Shown: one piece after another, positions 25,499-32,427 of the stretch
Numbering within the stretch: position 1 is the stretch's first letter
Layout of the letters: every line of letters starts with the position of its first letter
Assembly (NCBI GenBank): GCA_035503715.1
Contig: DATJTE010000217.1
Coordinates: 1-32,427 of the forward strand
DNA length: 32,427 nucleotides
Reading direction: 5' to 3'
DNA from: OAS926 sp035503715
Lineage (GTDB): Bacteria; Pseudomonadota; Alphaproteobacteria; Rhizobiales; Rhizobiaceae
The notes under the pieces: model-generated
Databases searched by the model: none
What the model was told of the DNA's origin: nothing
Seen by the model: the letters and a program-made list of their open reading frames with translations, nothing else
Made by a program: the position numbers and the translations under genes

Positions 25499-25843
25499 CT
25501 AAGTCGCATGAGGCAGGGTGTCCCCAGGAAACCCGTGACAAGGATGAACCTCATAGCTCATCATCCTCGCTTTCACGCACGGGTCGTCCTTCAGAATCTC
25601 AATGGCCTCTTCAGGCGGAACAGTAAAAATAGCAAGTCCGCAAAGACTGTCGGATGAAACCGGACAAAGGACTGCGATATCGCCACTGTTGCGTAACGCG
25701 ACCATCCGTCTCTGGTGTTCGCGTTCCGTGTTGTCTGCGCCGTCCTGATTCCGCGCAGGCGCCCAGCGCAGCAGTCCAAGGCTGAACGGCTTTGCTGTTT
25801 GCGCCAATTTTCGAACGTCTTCGTCGGTGACAGCAGTTGTCAT
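25499..25843 (-). CDS. YCII family protein
   Basis: A 114-residue protein with a YCII-like (dimeric alpha/beta barrel) pattern: EREHQRRMVALRNSGDIAVL, then GLAIFTVPPEEAIEILKDD, then PCVKARMMSYEVHPCHGF. The conserved His (in EHQRRM) and Asp (in DDP) are the putative catalytic pair of this family. The ATG at 25843 has GAGG upstream; an in-frame extension to 25903 lacks a ribosome site. Some YCII proteins are chloromuconolactone dehalogenase-like enzymes of aromatic catabolism, but the reaction cannot be fixed here. It stands alone between two LysR genes. Confidence 0.8.
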   Translation of the reverse strand: MTTAVTDEDVRKLAQTAKPFSLGLLRWAPARNQDGADNTEREHQRRMVALRNSGDIAVLCPVSSDSLCGLAIFTVPPEEAIEILKDDPCVKARMMSYEVHPCHGFPGDTLPHAT

Positions 25844-25926
25844 GTCACATCCTCGGCTAAGAAGGATTAATCTTTCGCGGCACGCCTTTGTACCAGACCT
25901 CACCTTAGTCTACTCAAGGAGGCGAT

Positions 25927-26040
25927 ATGGCCCTTGCGTCGACCTTGGAGAAGGTCACTGATGTCATCAGGCGATCGCATTTCCGCATCAGCGATTTTTG
26001 GTGCAAATCGAGACCTATCCTCATTGCCCAAAAAGTCTAA
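25927..26040 (+). CDS. Candidate 37-residue small protein (or gene remnant)
   Basis: An ATG preceded by a full consensus Shine-Dalgarno, AAGGAGG (25916-25922), opens 37 codons ending in TAA. The peptide begins MALASTLEKVTDVIRR and continues HFRISDFW and CKSRPILIAQKV; no family was recognised. A convincing Rho-independent terminator follows 46 bases after the stop, so ribosome site, frame and terminator together look like a compact independent gene. Alternatives are the surviving 5' end of a deleted longer gene, or a leader peptide whose target is gone. No promoter was recognised upstream. The surrounding 270 bases hold nothing else. Confidence 0.4.
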   Translation: MALASTLEKVTDVIRRSHFRISDFWCKSRPILIAQKV

Positions 26041-26086
26041 CAGCGTTTAGAATGATCGAGTGGGAGTAGGGAAAGACCTAAGAAAT

Positions 26087-26116
26087 GGGCGAAACGGCTA
26101 TTTTGCCCGATTTTTT
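26087..26116 (+). terminator. Rho-independent terminator
   Basis: GGGCGAAA (26087-26094) pairs with TTTTGCCC (26101-26108), one G-T wobble, around a six-base loop, and GA plus six T (26111-26116) follow. It is oriented for + strand transcription and would end a transcript carrying the small frame at 25927-26040. The - strand lacks a matching T-run. Confidence 0.75.
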
Positions 26117-26175
26117 CGCAAGCTTACTGCTCGACCAGCGCTCGTCGTCGCGCGGAACGTCTATATCACCGGCTT

Positions 26176-27081
26176 TCAGCGGCTCTCAAAATATGCCTCG
26201 CAGAGGCTCAGCATCTGCTTGAGCGGGGCGTAGTCTGCCAGCGATTTTCGGTAAACGGCGCCGGAGACGCCGCTGCGGTGGCCGAGATCTGTCGGCGCCA
26301 CCTTGAGTGCCGCTCCGAACATGCCGGAGACAACCAGGTCCGGAAGCATGCAAAGATAGTTTCCTTCCTGGAGAAGTCGCAGGATCGCGAGCAGCGAACT
26401 GAAGCGCGCCACGATGCGCGGCGGTGATCCGGTCCGTTCGATGATCGAGTGTTGGGTTCCGGCCTCGTAGACCGGATCAGCCGAGTATGTGATCCAGGGG
26501 AAGTCATGAACCACGCCGTAATCGTCAGGCCTATGCCGATGGATCGGATGGTTTAGGTTGGCGATGATCCTGTCGCGCACGGGTGTAAACGGCTGGGCGA
26601 TGAAGTCCTTGCGCAAATCGGTGTTGCCGTGGAGGCCGCTCAGCGACACGTCGAGCCGGCCTTCGATCAGCGCGGTGCGGACCAGCGACCCGGTCTGACT
26701 GCTCAATTCCGTCGTGAGTTCGATGACGAGGTTGGGGAAAAGCTGATGCAGTCTAGCCATCACGACGGGCAGGACGAGCGACGCCCAGATCGGTCCCGCG
26801 TTGACGCGCAGCACGCTGCCGACATCGACGCTACCCTCCCTGAGTTCAATTTCGGCAAGCTCCCAATCGCGGGACAGGCGTGAAATCGTCGACAGAAGTT
26901 TCAGTCCGAATTCGGTCGGAACGAGACCGCGTGCGTGTCGCTCGAACAAGGGCTGTTTGTAGACATGTTCGAGCTGCCGGACGGAGCGCGACAATGCCGG
27001 CTGCGTGATGTGCAGCGCCTCCGCCGCACGGCGCATGCTGCCGGCCTCGGCGATCGCTTTGAAGCGGAGCAGCAGATCCAT
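26176..27081 (-). CDS. LysR family transcriptional regulator
   Basis: A LysR-type regulator of 301 residues from the ATG at 27081. The N-terminal helix-turn-helix is AGSMRRAAEALHITQPALSR with SVRQLEHVYKQPLFERHARG after it; the effector domain follows. An alternative GTG start at 27093 would add MLDR and have AGGA about ten bases upstream; the ATG is preferred because LysR proteins usually begin two to four residues before the first helix. It is divergent from the sulfated-compound importer operon, and the intergenic region contains a perfect LysR-type dyad, so it is the probable regulator of that operon. Confidence 0.9.
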   Translation of the reverse strand: MDLLLRFKAIAEAGSMRRAAEALHITQPALSRSVRQLEHVYKQPLFERHARGLVPTEFGLKLLSTISRLSRDWELAEIELREGSVDVGSVLRVNAGPIWASLVLPVVMARLHQLFPNLVIELTTELSSQTGSLVRTALIEGRLDVSLSGLHGNTDLRKDFIAQPFTPVRDRIIANLNHPIHRHRPDDYGVVHDFPWITYSADPVYEAGTQHSIIERTGSPPRIVARFSSLLAILRLLQEGNYLCMLPDLVVSGMFGAALKVAPTDLGHRSGVSGAVYRKSLADYAPLKQMLSLCEAYFESR

Positions 27082-27096
27082 CCGATCCAGCACTGT

Positions 27097-27113
27097 GATA
27101 AAATCCTGTTATC
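27097..27113. promoter_or_regulatory. LysR-type T-N11-A dyad in the divergent promoter region
   Basis: GATAA-N7-TTATC (27097-27113) is a perfect five-base inverted repeat containing T-N11-A, the classical LysR recognition pattern. It lies 3-19 bases upstream of the possible GTG start of the LysR gene and about 100 bases before the binding-protein ATG, the expected place for an autoregulatory and activation site. Confidence 0.6.
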
Positions 27114-27213
27114 GCTCGCCGCAATATCGGCATTTGTTTTTTAGTATGCTCCGCTGATAGCCATCTCTCGTCAAGGAGCAGGAACATGCTCGCGACGCTT
27201 GGGAGGAGCAAAA

Positions 27214-28740
27214 ATGACATCTGCCAACGGTAAGGCCATCGACCGCCGCGCATTTCTAGCCGGAACCGCGGCGTTTGCAGCGCTTGGGCTGTCGGGCATG
27301 GGCCGGGCGGCCGCGCAGGAATTCTCGATCGGCCAGGCCGCCGTGGCGGCAACACCCGACGGCCCTCTGCGCTGGTTGGATACGGGCGATCAGAAAGCGC
27401 TGTTCTTCAAGGCGTTTTTCGAACAGTACAAGAAGGCGCGCGGGATTGACGTCGTATACGACGCGCTGCCTTGGGCCGAAGTCGCAACCGTCGTGCCGCT
27501 TGCCGTGCGCAACGGCACGGCGCATGACGCGTTCGTGCTGCCGCTCGGCATGCCGCCGGCATTTGCCGTCAGCGAGGGCTGGGTGCAGCCGCTCGACGAT
27601 CTCATTCCCGACATCGAGACCTGGAAAGCAGGTTTCCCGGCCGGAACGTTCCTCGAGGGTTTGAATGTTTTTGATGGCAAGACCTACGGGCTGACCTACA
27701 CGTCAAACCGCTTCACCAGCGCGCACGTCCTCTATAACCGGAAATATCTCAACGATGCGGGCTTCGATCCTGAGGCGACCCCGCTGAACTGGGATACGTT
27801 CCGTGAGGCCGCTCGCAAGGTGACGGAGAATGGCGCAGGCCGCGCGTACGGCTTCATCCTGGGTGGTGCTCAGGTCAATCGCTGGGGAGATACCGTGCGC
27901 ACCCTGGCGCAAATGGCTGGCGGAGCATCGGGCGACACGTCGATCGCAACCGGCATCGATTTCCGGACCGGCGAGGTCGTCTACGCAAGCGACGCCTTTG
28001 TTGGCGCGGTCGAATTGCTGCTGGCGCTGAAGGCCGATGGCAGCGTGTTCCCGGGCGACCTTGGGATCAATGCGCCGCAGGCGCGAGCAATGATGCCGCA
28101 AGGCGTTGCCGGCATCATTCTTCAAGGTCCCTGGAACATCCCGCAATGGGAAAGCCAGAACCCGGATTTCGACTTCGGTGTCGGACCGCCGCCGGCGCCT
28201 GCTGGCCAGGCACCTGGCCACGTGATTGTGGGGAGCGTCGGCTCCGTCGCGAATTCGATGTTCATCAACGCCAAGGCCAAGAACCCGCTGTTTGCCGCTG
28301 ATGTGTTCCACTATCTCGGCACCGAGCAGGGGCAGATAGAATGGGGCAACGTTGTCGGCCCGGCAGATGCGCCGGTTTTCCCCTCGGCTGCGACAGGTTC
28401 GAAGATGTCCGACCGCTCCAAGGCAGCACTCGCCATGCTGCAGGACGTCGTCCGCGTCGGGCCGAATCCGTTCGCGCGAAATCCGCGGCTGGCCGAGGTG
28501 GCGAAGCTCTACAAGGAACCGACGCCCAACTTGGCACAGACCGTCCAGGGGCTCTTTTCGGGTCAGATTTCAGGCGTCAAGGAACAGCTCACGGCGCTGA
28601 CCTCGGCAACCAACATGGCGCTGGACGCTGCCTTTAAGTCCGCAAAGGATGCCGGGTTTGAGGTGAGCCGCGACGACTTTGTCTTTGCCAACTGGCAGCC
28701 GGAGCGCGACTATCTCGAAGCGGACTACAAGGCTCTCTGA
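27214..28740 (+). CDS. CUT1-type (sugar) ABC transporter substrate-binding protein, Tat-exported
   Basis: A 508-residue extracellular solute-binding protein family 1 member. The N-terminus is a Tat signal: twin arginine in AIDRRAFLAG (R11-R12), hydrophobic stretch TAAFAALGLSGMGRAAA, cleavage near residue 34. The mature part has the solute-binding pattern with TYGLTYTSNRFTSAHVLYNR, then LNDAGFDPEATPLNWDTFRE, and GVAGIILQGPWNIPQWES. GGGAGGAG lies upstream of the ATG at 27214. It heads an operon of two permeases, an ATPase and a sulfatase. A Tat signal suggests the protein folds before export, uncommon for this class and usually linked to a cofactor or metal, or to a rapid-folding protein. Confidence 0.92.
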   Translation: MTSANGKAIDRRAFLAGTAAFAALGLSGMGRAAAQEFSIGQAAVAATPDGPLRWLDTGDQKALFFKAFFEQYKKARGIDVVYDALPWAEVATVVPLAVRNGTAHDAFVLPLGMPPAFAVSEGWVQPLDDLIPDIETWKAGFPAGTFLEGLNVFDGKTYGLTYTSNRFTSAHVLYNRKYLNDAGFDPEATPLNWDTFREAARKVTENGAGRAYGFILGGAQVNRWGDTVRTLAQMAGGASGDTSIATGIDFRTGEVVYASDAFVGAVELLLALKADGSVFPGDLGINAPQARAMMPQGVAGIILQGPWNIPQWESQNPDFDFGVGPPPAPAGQAPGHVIVGSVGSVANSMFINAKAKNPLFAADVFHYLGTEQGQIEWGNVVGPADAPVFPSAATGSKMSDRSKAALAMLQDVVRVGPNPFARNPRLAEVAKLYKEPTPNLAQTVQGLFSGQISGVKEQLTALTSATNMALDAAFKSAKDAGFEVSRDDFVFANWQPERDYLEADYKAL

Positions 28741-28749
28741 CAAATTTCG

Positions 28750-28778
28750 CCGGCCTGCCAGCAGGTTTGGCGGGCCGG
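28750..28778 (+). other. Strong intercistronic hairpin after the CUT1 binding-protein gene
   Basis: CCGGCCTGCCA (28750-28760) pairs with TGGCGGGCCGG (28768-28778), 11 pairs with one G-T wobble, around a seven-base loop. It lies between the binding-protein stop and the permease ATG (28793) and has no T-run. It probably stabilises the binding-protein mRNA 3' end. The strongest of the three such hairpins in this window. Confidence 0.6.
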
Positions 28779-28792
28779 TGGAGCATGATCAT

Positions 28793-29740
28793 ATGGCGCA
28801 GACATTCACAGCCCACGCCGTTTTTCTGGACCGCGTTTGGACTCACTGGAAAGAGTATCTCTTTCTTGTGCCGGGGATGCTGATCTTTGGCACGTTCATC
28901 ATCTATCCGATGCTGGCGTCCCAGTACTATTCGCTCCTGCAATGGACCGGTTTCGACTCCAACCAGGTGTTCATCGGGTTCGACAATTATGTCGCGCTGC
29001 TCGGCGACAGCTTCTTCTGGGACGCGTTCCTGCGTTCCTTCGTCTTCACCGCCATCACCGTGCCGGCGCAGCTATTAATCTCGCTTATCATCGCCATCGT
29101 ACTGAATGACCGCCTGCTGCGGCTGTCAGCCCTGTTTCGCACGCTCATCTTCTTGCCGGTTGTCACGCCGGTCGCGGTCATCGGCATTGTCATGGCGATC
29201 ATGCTGAGCCCGTTCAACGGACCAGTGAACATTGCGCTGCTCGACGCAGGCTTCGTGACACGTGCCCTCGATTTTCTCGGCGATCCCAATCTCGTGCTTC
29301 CGACGCTGGCCGCGATCTATGTCTGGAAATGGACGGGCGTGACGATGGTGTATTGGCTTGCCGCACTTCAGACGGTGCCGCGCGAGCTGTTCGAAGCGGC
29401 GCGCCTCGATGGCGTGCGAGGCTGGCAGGTTGCCGTCTTCATCATCCTCCCGATGATCATGCCCTTCGCTATCGTCATTACGCTCATCTCCGCGATCAGC
29501 GCGCTCAACGTGTTTCCGCTGATCCAGGCGATGACCCAGGGCGGGCCGTTCTTTGCTTCGGAGGTGATGGAGGTTTTCATTTTCCGTACGGCTTTTGCGC
29601 CGGGCGGCGGCGCGGTGCCGCAACTTGGCTATGCGAGCGCCGCCGGCGTCTTCTTTGGCGTCGCCATCATGGTCCTGACGATCCTGCAGATTGTCGCGAC
29701 GCGTCACCTGCGCTCGGTGGAGCGGTCCCGTGCGGTCTGA
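28793..29740 (+). CDS. CUT1-type ABC transporter permease (UgpA/MalF-like)
   Basis: A 315-residue inner-membrane permease. It has the N-terminal helix LFLVPGMLIFGTFIIYPML, the family segment YYSLLQWTGFDSNQVFIGF, and the EAA coupling loop ELFEAARLDGVRGWQVAVFI followed by ILPMIMPF. The ATG at 28793 has GGAG upstream; the open frame extends back to 28679 but that part overlaps the binding-protein gene. It overlaps the following permease gene by 11 bases. Confidence 0.92.
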   Translation: MAQTFTAHAVFLDRVWTHWKEYLFLVPGMLIFGTFIIYPMLASQYYSLLQWTGFDSNQVFIGFDNYVALLGDSFFWDAFLRSFVFTAITVPAQLLISLIIAIVLNDRLLRLSALFRTLIFLPVVTPVAVIGIVMAIMLSPFNGPVNIALLDAGFVTRALDFLGDPNLVLPTLAAIYVWKWTGVTMVYWLAALQTVPRELFEAARLDGVRGWQVAVFIILPMIMPFAIVITLISAISALNVFPLIQAMTQGGPFFASEVMEVFIFRTAFAPGGGAVPQLGYASAAGVFFGVAIMVLTILQIVATRHLRSVERSRAV

Positions 29741-30599
29741 CGCTGTGGAGAAGGATCGCGGCGGCTTGCCCGCTCTGTCGCCACGGGTGAAGCGGATGCT
29801 GGTGAGCATCGTGCTCGCCGCGCTGTGCGCAATCTGGGTTTATCCACTCATCTGGATGCTGTTCGCGTCGTTGCGACCCAATGCGATGATCTTCGCGGAT
29901 GAGGGACTGATCCCGAGTCAGCCGACGCTCGAGAACTATGCGCGCGCGTGGACCGAGGCGAATATGGGCAGCTACTTCTTCAACACGTTGTTCGTGACGG
30001 TCGGATCGGTGATCCTGGTGACCATCGCCACGGCGATGATGGGTTACGTGCTTGGGCGCAGCTCGTTTCCCGGTCGGGCTGCCCTGTTCGGGCTCCTCGT
30101 CTTCACCCTGTTCGTGCCGCAGGGCTACACCATCATTCCCATCTTCGAGCTGTTGAGCAGTCTGGGACTCGGCCAGTCGCTCCTCGGAGTCATGCTGGCG
30201 ACGACCGCCGGTTCCTTCGTGATCTTTGTCCTGCTCTTTGCTGGTTACTTCAGCCAGATGCCGGACGAGCTTGAAGAAGCGGCCCGCATGGACGGCGTTG
30301 GGTTCGTCAAGACCTTCTGGTTTGTGATGCTGCCGCTCTCCAAGCCGATCATCGTCACCGTCATCGTCATGCAAACGCTCTATGCGTGGAACGACTTTTT
30401 GCTTCCGCTTGTCATCACGCTCGCCAATCCGTCGATCCGGACTCTCTCGGTCGGCGTCTACGCCTTCAAGGGCGAGAACTTCATCGACTGGGGCGGCATG
30501 ATGGCGGCCTCCGCCATTACCATCATCCCGGTCGTGATCCTGTTCCTCCTGCTCCAGCGCTATTTCATCGATGGCCTGGCCGGCGCGGTCAAAGGCTAG
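29730..30599 (+). CDS. CUT1-type ABC transporter permease (UgpE/MalG-like)
   Basis: A 289-residue permease. The N-terminal helix is LVSIVLAALCAIWVYPLIWM, followed by SLRPNAMIFADEGLIPSQPT, and the EAA loop is ELEEAARMDGVGFVKTFWFV. It ends with the usual LLLQRYFIDGLAGAVKG, the classical C-terminus of MalG-type permeases. The GTG at 29730 is chosen because GGAG (29719-29722) lies seven bases upstream and the overlap with the previous gene is short; a GTG at 29745 and a TTG at 29691 are possible. Confidence 0.9.
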   Translation: MRSDAVEKDRGGLPALSPRVKRMLVSIVLAALCAIWVYPLIWMLFASLRPNAMIFADEGLIPSQPTLENYARAWTEANMGSYFFNTLFVTVGSVILVTIATAMMGYVLGRSSFPGRAALFGLLVFTLFVPQGYTIIPIFELLSSLGLGQSLLGVMLATTAGSFVIFVLLFAGYFSQMPDELEEAARMDGVGFVKTFWFVMLPLSKPIIVTVIVMQTLYAWNDFLLPLVITLANPSIRTLSVGVYAFKGENFIDWGGMMAASAITIIPVVILFLLLQRYFIDGLAGAVKG

Positions 30600-30604
30600 G
30601 TGCG

Positions 30605-31684
30605 ATGTCCGGGATAAGCCTGAGAGGCGTCAGCAAGCGTTACGGATCGGTCGACGTTGTCCACGGCGTCGACATCGAAATCGATAAGGGCGAGTTCTGC
30701 GTCTTTGTCGGCCCGTCGGGGTGCGGCAAGACAACCTTGTTGCGCATGATCGCCGGCCTGGAAGAGATTTCCGGCGGTGACATCTTTATCGATGGCCGAC
30801 GCGTCAATGGCATCGACCCCGCGCGGCGCGGGGCCGCAATGGTCTTCCAGAACTATGCGCTCTATCCGCACATGACGGTCGAACAGAACATGGGCTTCGG
30901 CCTGCGCATGAATGGGCACCCGCGTGCTGAGGTCGCCACCCGCGTCAAGGACGCGGCACGCCTTCTGCAGATCCAGGATCTTCTTACACGCAAGCCGCGA
31001 CAGCTTTCTGGCGGCCAGCGCCAGCGCGTTGCGATCGGCCGCGCGATCGTCCGCAATCCGCAGGTCTTCCTGTTCGACGAGCCGCTCAGCAATCTGGACG
31101 CCGAGTTGCGCGCACAAACCCGCGTAGAGCTTGCGAAACTCCATCACCAACTGGCCGGGTCGACGATGGTCTATGTCACGCACGATCAGGTCGAGGCGAT
31201 GACGCTGGCTGACAAAATCGTCGTGCTGCGCGCTGGCGTCGTCGAGCAGATCGGTGCGCCGATGGAGCTCTATGAATCACCCGCCAACATTTTCGTGGCG
31301 GGCTTCATCGGCTCGCCCAAGATGAACTTCGTCAACGTCTCGGCGGAACGGGATGCCCTGCGCCTCGACGACGGCTCACAGCTTGCCAGGCCGCAGACCA
31401 AAACCGCGCCGCAGCGCCTCGGCGTGCGTGCCGATCAGCTCACGATCATAGATCCGGAGAAGGGCGCCATTCGCGGTGAAGTCAGCGTGGTCGAGCGGCT
31501 GGGTGACAGCGAACTCGTCCATGTGCGCACGGCGTGGGAACAGGAAATCGTCGTGCGTGTGCCTGGGGGTACGAACAGTCGGGTGGGCTCGACGGTTGGT
31601 TTGGCGCTGGCAGGACGGGTGCATTTCTTTGATGCCGAAGGCCAGGCCATTACCGTGACGAGCCAAGCGCGAACGAACGATTGA
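30605..31684 (+). CDS. CUT1-type ABC transporter ATPase (UgpC/MalK-like)
   Basis: A 359-residue ATPase. Walker A is GPSGCGKT at 36-43, the Q-loop is VFQNYALYPHMTV, the signature is LSGGQRQRVAIGRAIV from 134, and Walker B is FLFDEPLSNLD (155-165). The C-terminal TOBE regulatory domain is present (MNFVNVSAERDALRLDDG onwards). It starts five bases after the permease stop and is followed four bases after its own stop by the sulfatase gene. Confidence 0.93.
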   Translation: MSGISLRGVSKRYGSVDVVHGVDIEIDKGEFCVFVGPSGCGKTTLLRMIAGLEEISGGDIFIDGRRVNGIDPARRGAAMVFQNYALYPHMTVEQNMGFGLRMNGHPRAEVATRVKDAARLLQIQDLLTRKPRQLSGGQRQRVAIGRAIVRNPQVFLFDEPLSNLDAELRAQTRVELAKLHHQLAGSTMVYVTHDQVEAMTLADKIVVLRAGVVEQIGAPMELYESPANIFVAGFIGSPKMNFVNVSAERDALRLDDGSQLARPQTKTAPQRLGVRADQLTIIDPEKGAIRGEVSVVERLGDSELVHVRTAWEQEIVVRVPGGTNSRVGSTVGLALAGRVHFFDAEGQAITVTSQARTND

Positions 31685-31688
31685 ACTA

Positions 31689-32427
31689 ATGAACGACGCT
31701 AAATCCCGAGGCCCGATGCAAGCGATGCGACCCAACATTCTCTTCATCATGTCCGACGACCACGCAGCGCGTGCAATTTCGTGTTACGGATCGGGGCTCA
31801 ACGCCACGCCGAACATCGACCGGATCGCCGCTGAGGGGATGCGGCTCGATAATTGTTATGTGACGAATTCCATCTGCACGCCGAGCCGCGCCGCGATCCT
31901 CACCGGCACGTACAACCACGTCAATCAGGTCACAACCCTCGACACGTTCCTCGATAACCGGCTGCCCAATGTCGCAAAACATTTGCGCAAGGCCGGGTAC
32001 GAAACGGCGATTTTCGGCAAGTGGCATCTCGGCGAGGGCGGGGCGCACGAACCGACAGGGTTCGATCATTGGTCGGTTGTGCGCGGGCAGGGCGAGTACT
32101 TCGATCCGGTCTTTGTCGACCGCGACGGCACGCATGTCGAACGAGGTTATGCGACCGACGTCATCACCGAAAAGTGCCTCGATTTCTTGAAGCAGCGGAA
32201 GAGCGACAAGCCTTTCTTCCTCATGTGCCACCACAAGGCGCCGCACCGAAATTTCTCGCCGCATCCGAAGCATCGTGCCCTCTATGCCGATGATCTGCCG
32301 CTGCCGGAAACGTTTTTCGATACGTACGAAAATCGCGGCGCGGCAGCGGCTGCGGCGAAGATGCGGGTCAAGGCCGACATGACCTACGACGACCTCGGCC
32401 TCGTGCAGCCCGAAGGCGGGGATGAGG
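31689..32427 (+). CDS. Type I sulfatase, 5' part (runs off the window end)
   Basis: 246 residues are visible and the frame is open at the edge. The sulfatase signature CTPSR (C63-x-P-x-R67) is present in VTNSICTPSRAAILTGTYNH; the cysteine is converted to formylglycine. The metal-binding aspartates are in IMSDDH (D23, D24), and the second signature GKWHLG is at 110-115. HHKAPHRNFSP (181-191) resembles substrate-side motifs of N-acetylglucosamine-6-sulfatase-like enzymes, so a sulfated amino sugar is one option. No signal peptide is seen, so the enzyme should be cytoplasmic and its substrate is imported intact by the preceding transporter. The ATG at 31689 lies four bases after the ATPase stop; ATGs at 31716 and 31725 are alternatives. 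Confidence 0.9.
   Translation, partial: MNDAKSRGPMQAMRPNILFIMSDDHAARAISCYGSGLNATPNIDRIAAEGMRLDNCYVTNSICTPSRAAILTGTYNHVNQVTTLDTFLDNRLPNVAKHLRKAGYETAIFGKWHLGEGGAHEPTGFDHWSVVRGQGEYFDPVFVDRDGTHVERGYATDVITEKCLDFLKQRKSDKPFFLMCHHKAPHRNFSPHPKHRALYADDLPLPETFFDTYENRGAAAAAAKMRVKADMTYDDLGLVQPEGGDE

Noticed and set aside
25911..25922. TACTCAAGGAGG as a third copy of the TetR operator
   Set aside because: Only the left half TACTCAA matches; the right arm GAGTA is missing and the overlap comes from the Shine-Dalgarno of the small frame.
1..32427. Mobile-element, phage, CRISPR or RNA-gene content
   Set aside because: No transposase, integrase, direct-repeat array, tRNA-like or rRNA-like segment was recognised, so a genomic-island origin cannot be supported from this window.

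Overview
The window looks like accessory catabolic DNA from a GC-rich, free-living proteobacterium, most likely an alphaproteobacterium of the Hyphomicrobiales (Bradyrhizobium-like). That placement is inferred from gene content: several ABC importers with periplasmic binding proteins, split MaoC hydratases, SCP-x type thiolases, a DUF35 partner, and many TetR/LysR regulators. No rRNA, tRNA, transposase, integrase, phage gene or CRISPR array was seen. Almost all of the sequence is coding, and no gap exceeds about 300 bases without a gene.

Region A (1-11014, + strand). It starts inside a HyuA-type hydantoinase/oxoprolinase subunit, followed by HyuB, a TetR regulator, a complete dipeptide/oligopeptide-type ABC importer (binding protein, two permeases, two ATPases), a GNAT acetyltransferase and a PLP-dependent diaminopropionate ammonia-lyase. 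Together these suggest import of a small peptide-like or cyclic-amide amino acid derivative, ring or amide opening, and deamination to pyruvate and ammonia.

Region B (11050-25416). A short-chain dehydrogenase and a TetR regulator converge. The TetR is divergent from a + strand operon of CoA ligase, SCP-x thiolase, DUF35 Zn-ribbon/OB protein and a five-gene branched-chain-amino-acid-type (HAAT) ABC importer. This operon meets head-on a - strand operon of a second SCP-x thiolase, a split MaoC hydratase (two genes), an acyl-CoA dehydrogenase and a FabG/MFE-2-like dehydrogenase. A LysR gene is divergent from the second operon. The two operons hold every activity needed to import, CoA-activate and beta-oxidise an unknown, probably bulky, carboxylic acid. 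A near-perfect 22-bp palindrome in the TetR/CoA-ligase intergenic region recurs in degenerate form before the dehydrogenase, suggesting a small TetR regulon.

Region C (25499-26175) is a short low-information stretch. It holds a YCII-family protein on the - strand and a candidate 37-codon gene on the + strand with a full Shine-Dalgarno and a Rho-independent terminator.

Region D (26176-32427). A LysR gene is divergent from a Tat-exported sugar-type binding protein, two CUT1 permeases, a MalK/UgpC-like ATPase and a type I sulfatase that runs off the window end. This looks like uptake of an intact sulfated compound, probably a sugar, with desulfation in the cytoplasm.

All three importers share a non-coding feature: a GC-rich hairpin exactly between the binding-protein gene and the first permease gene. 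This is expected where the binding protein is made in excess of the membrane proteins.
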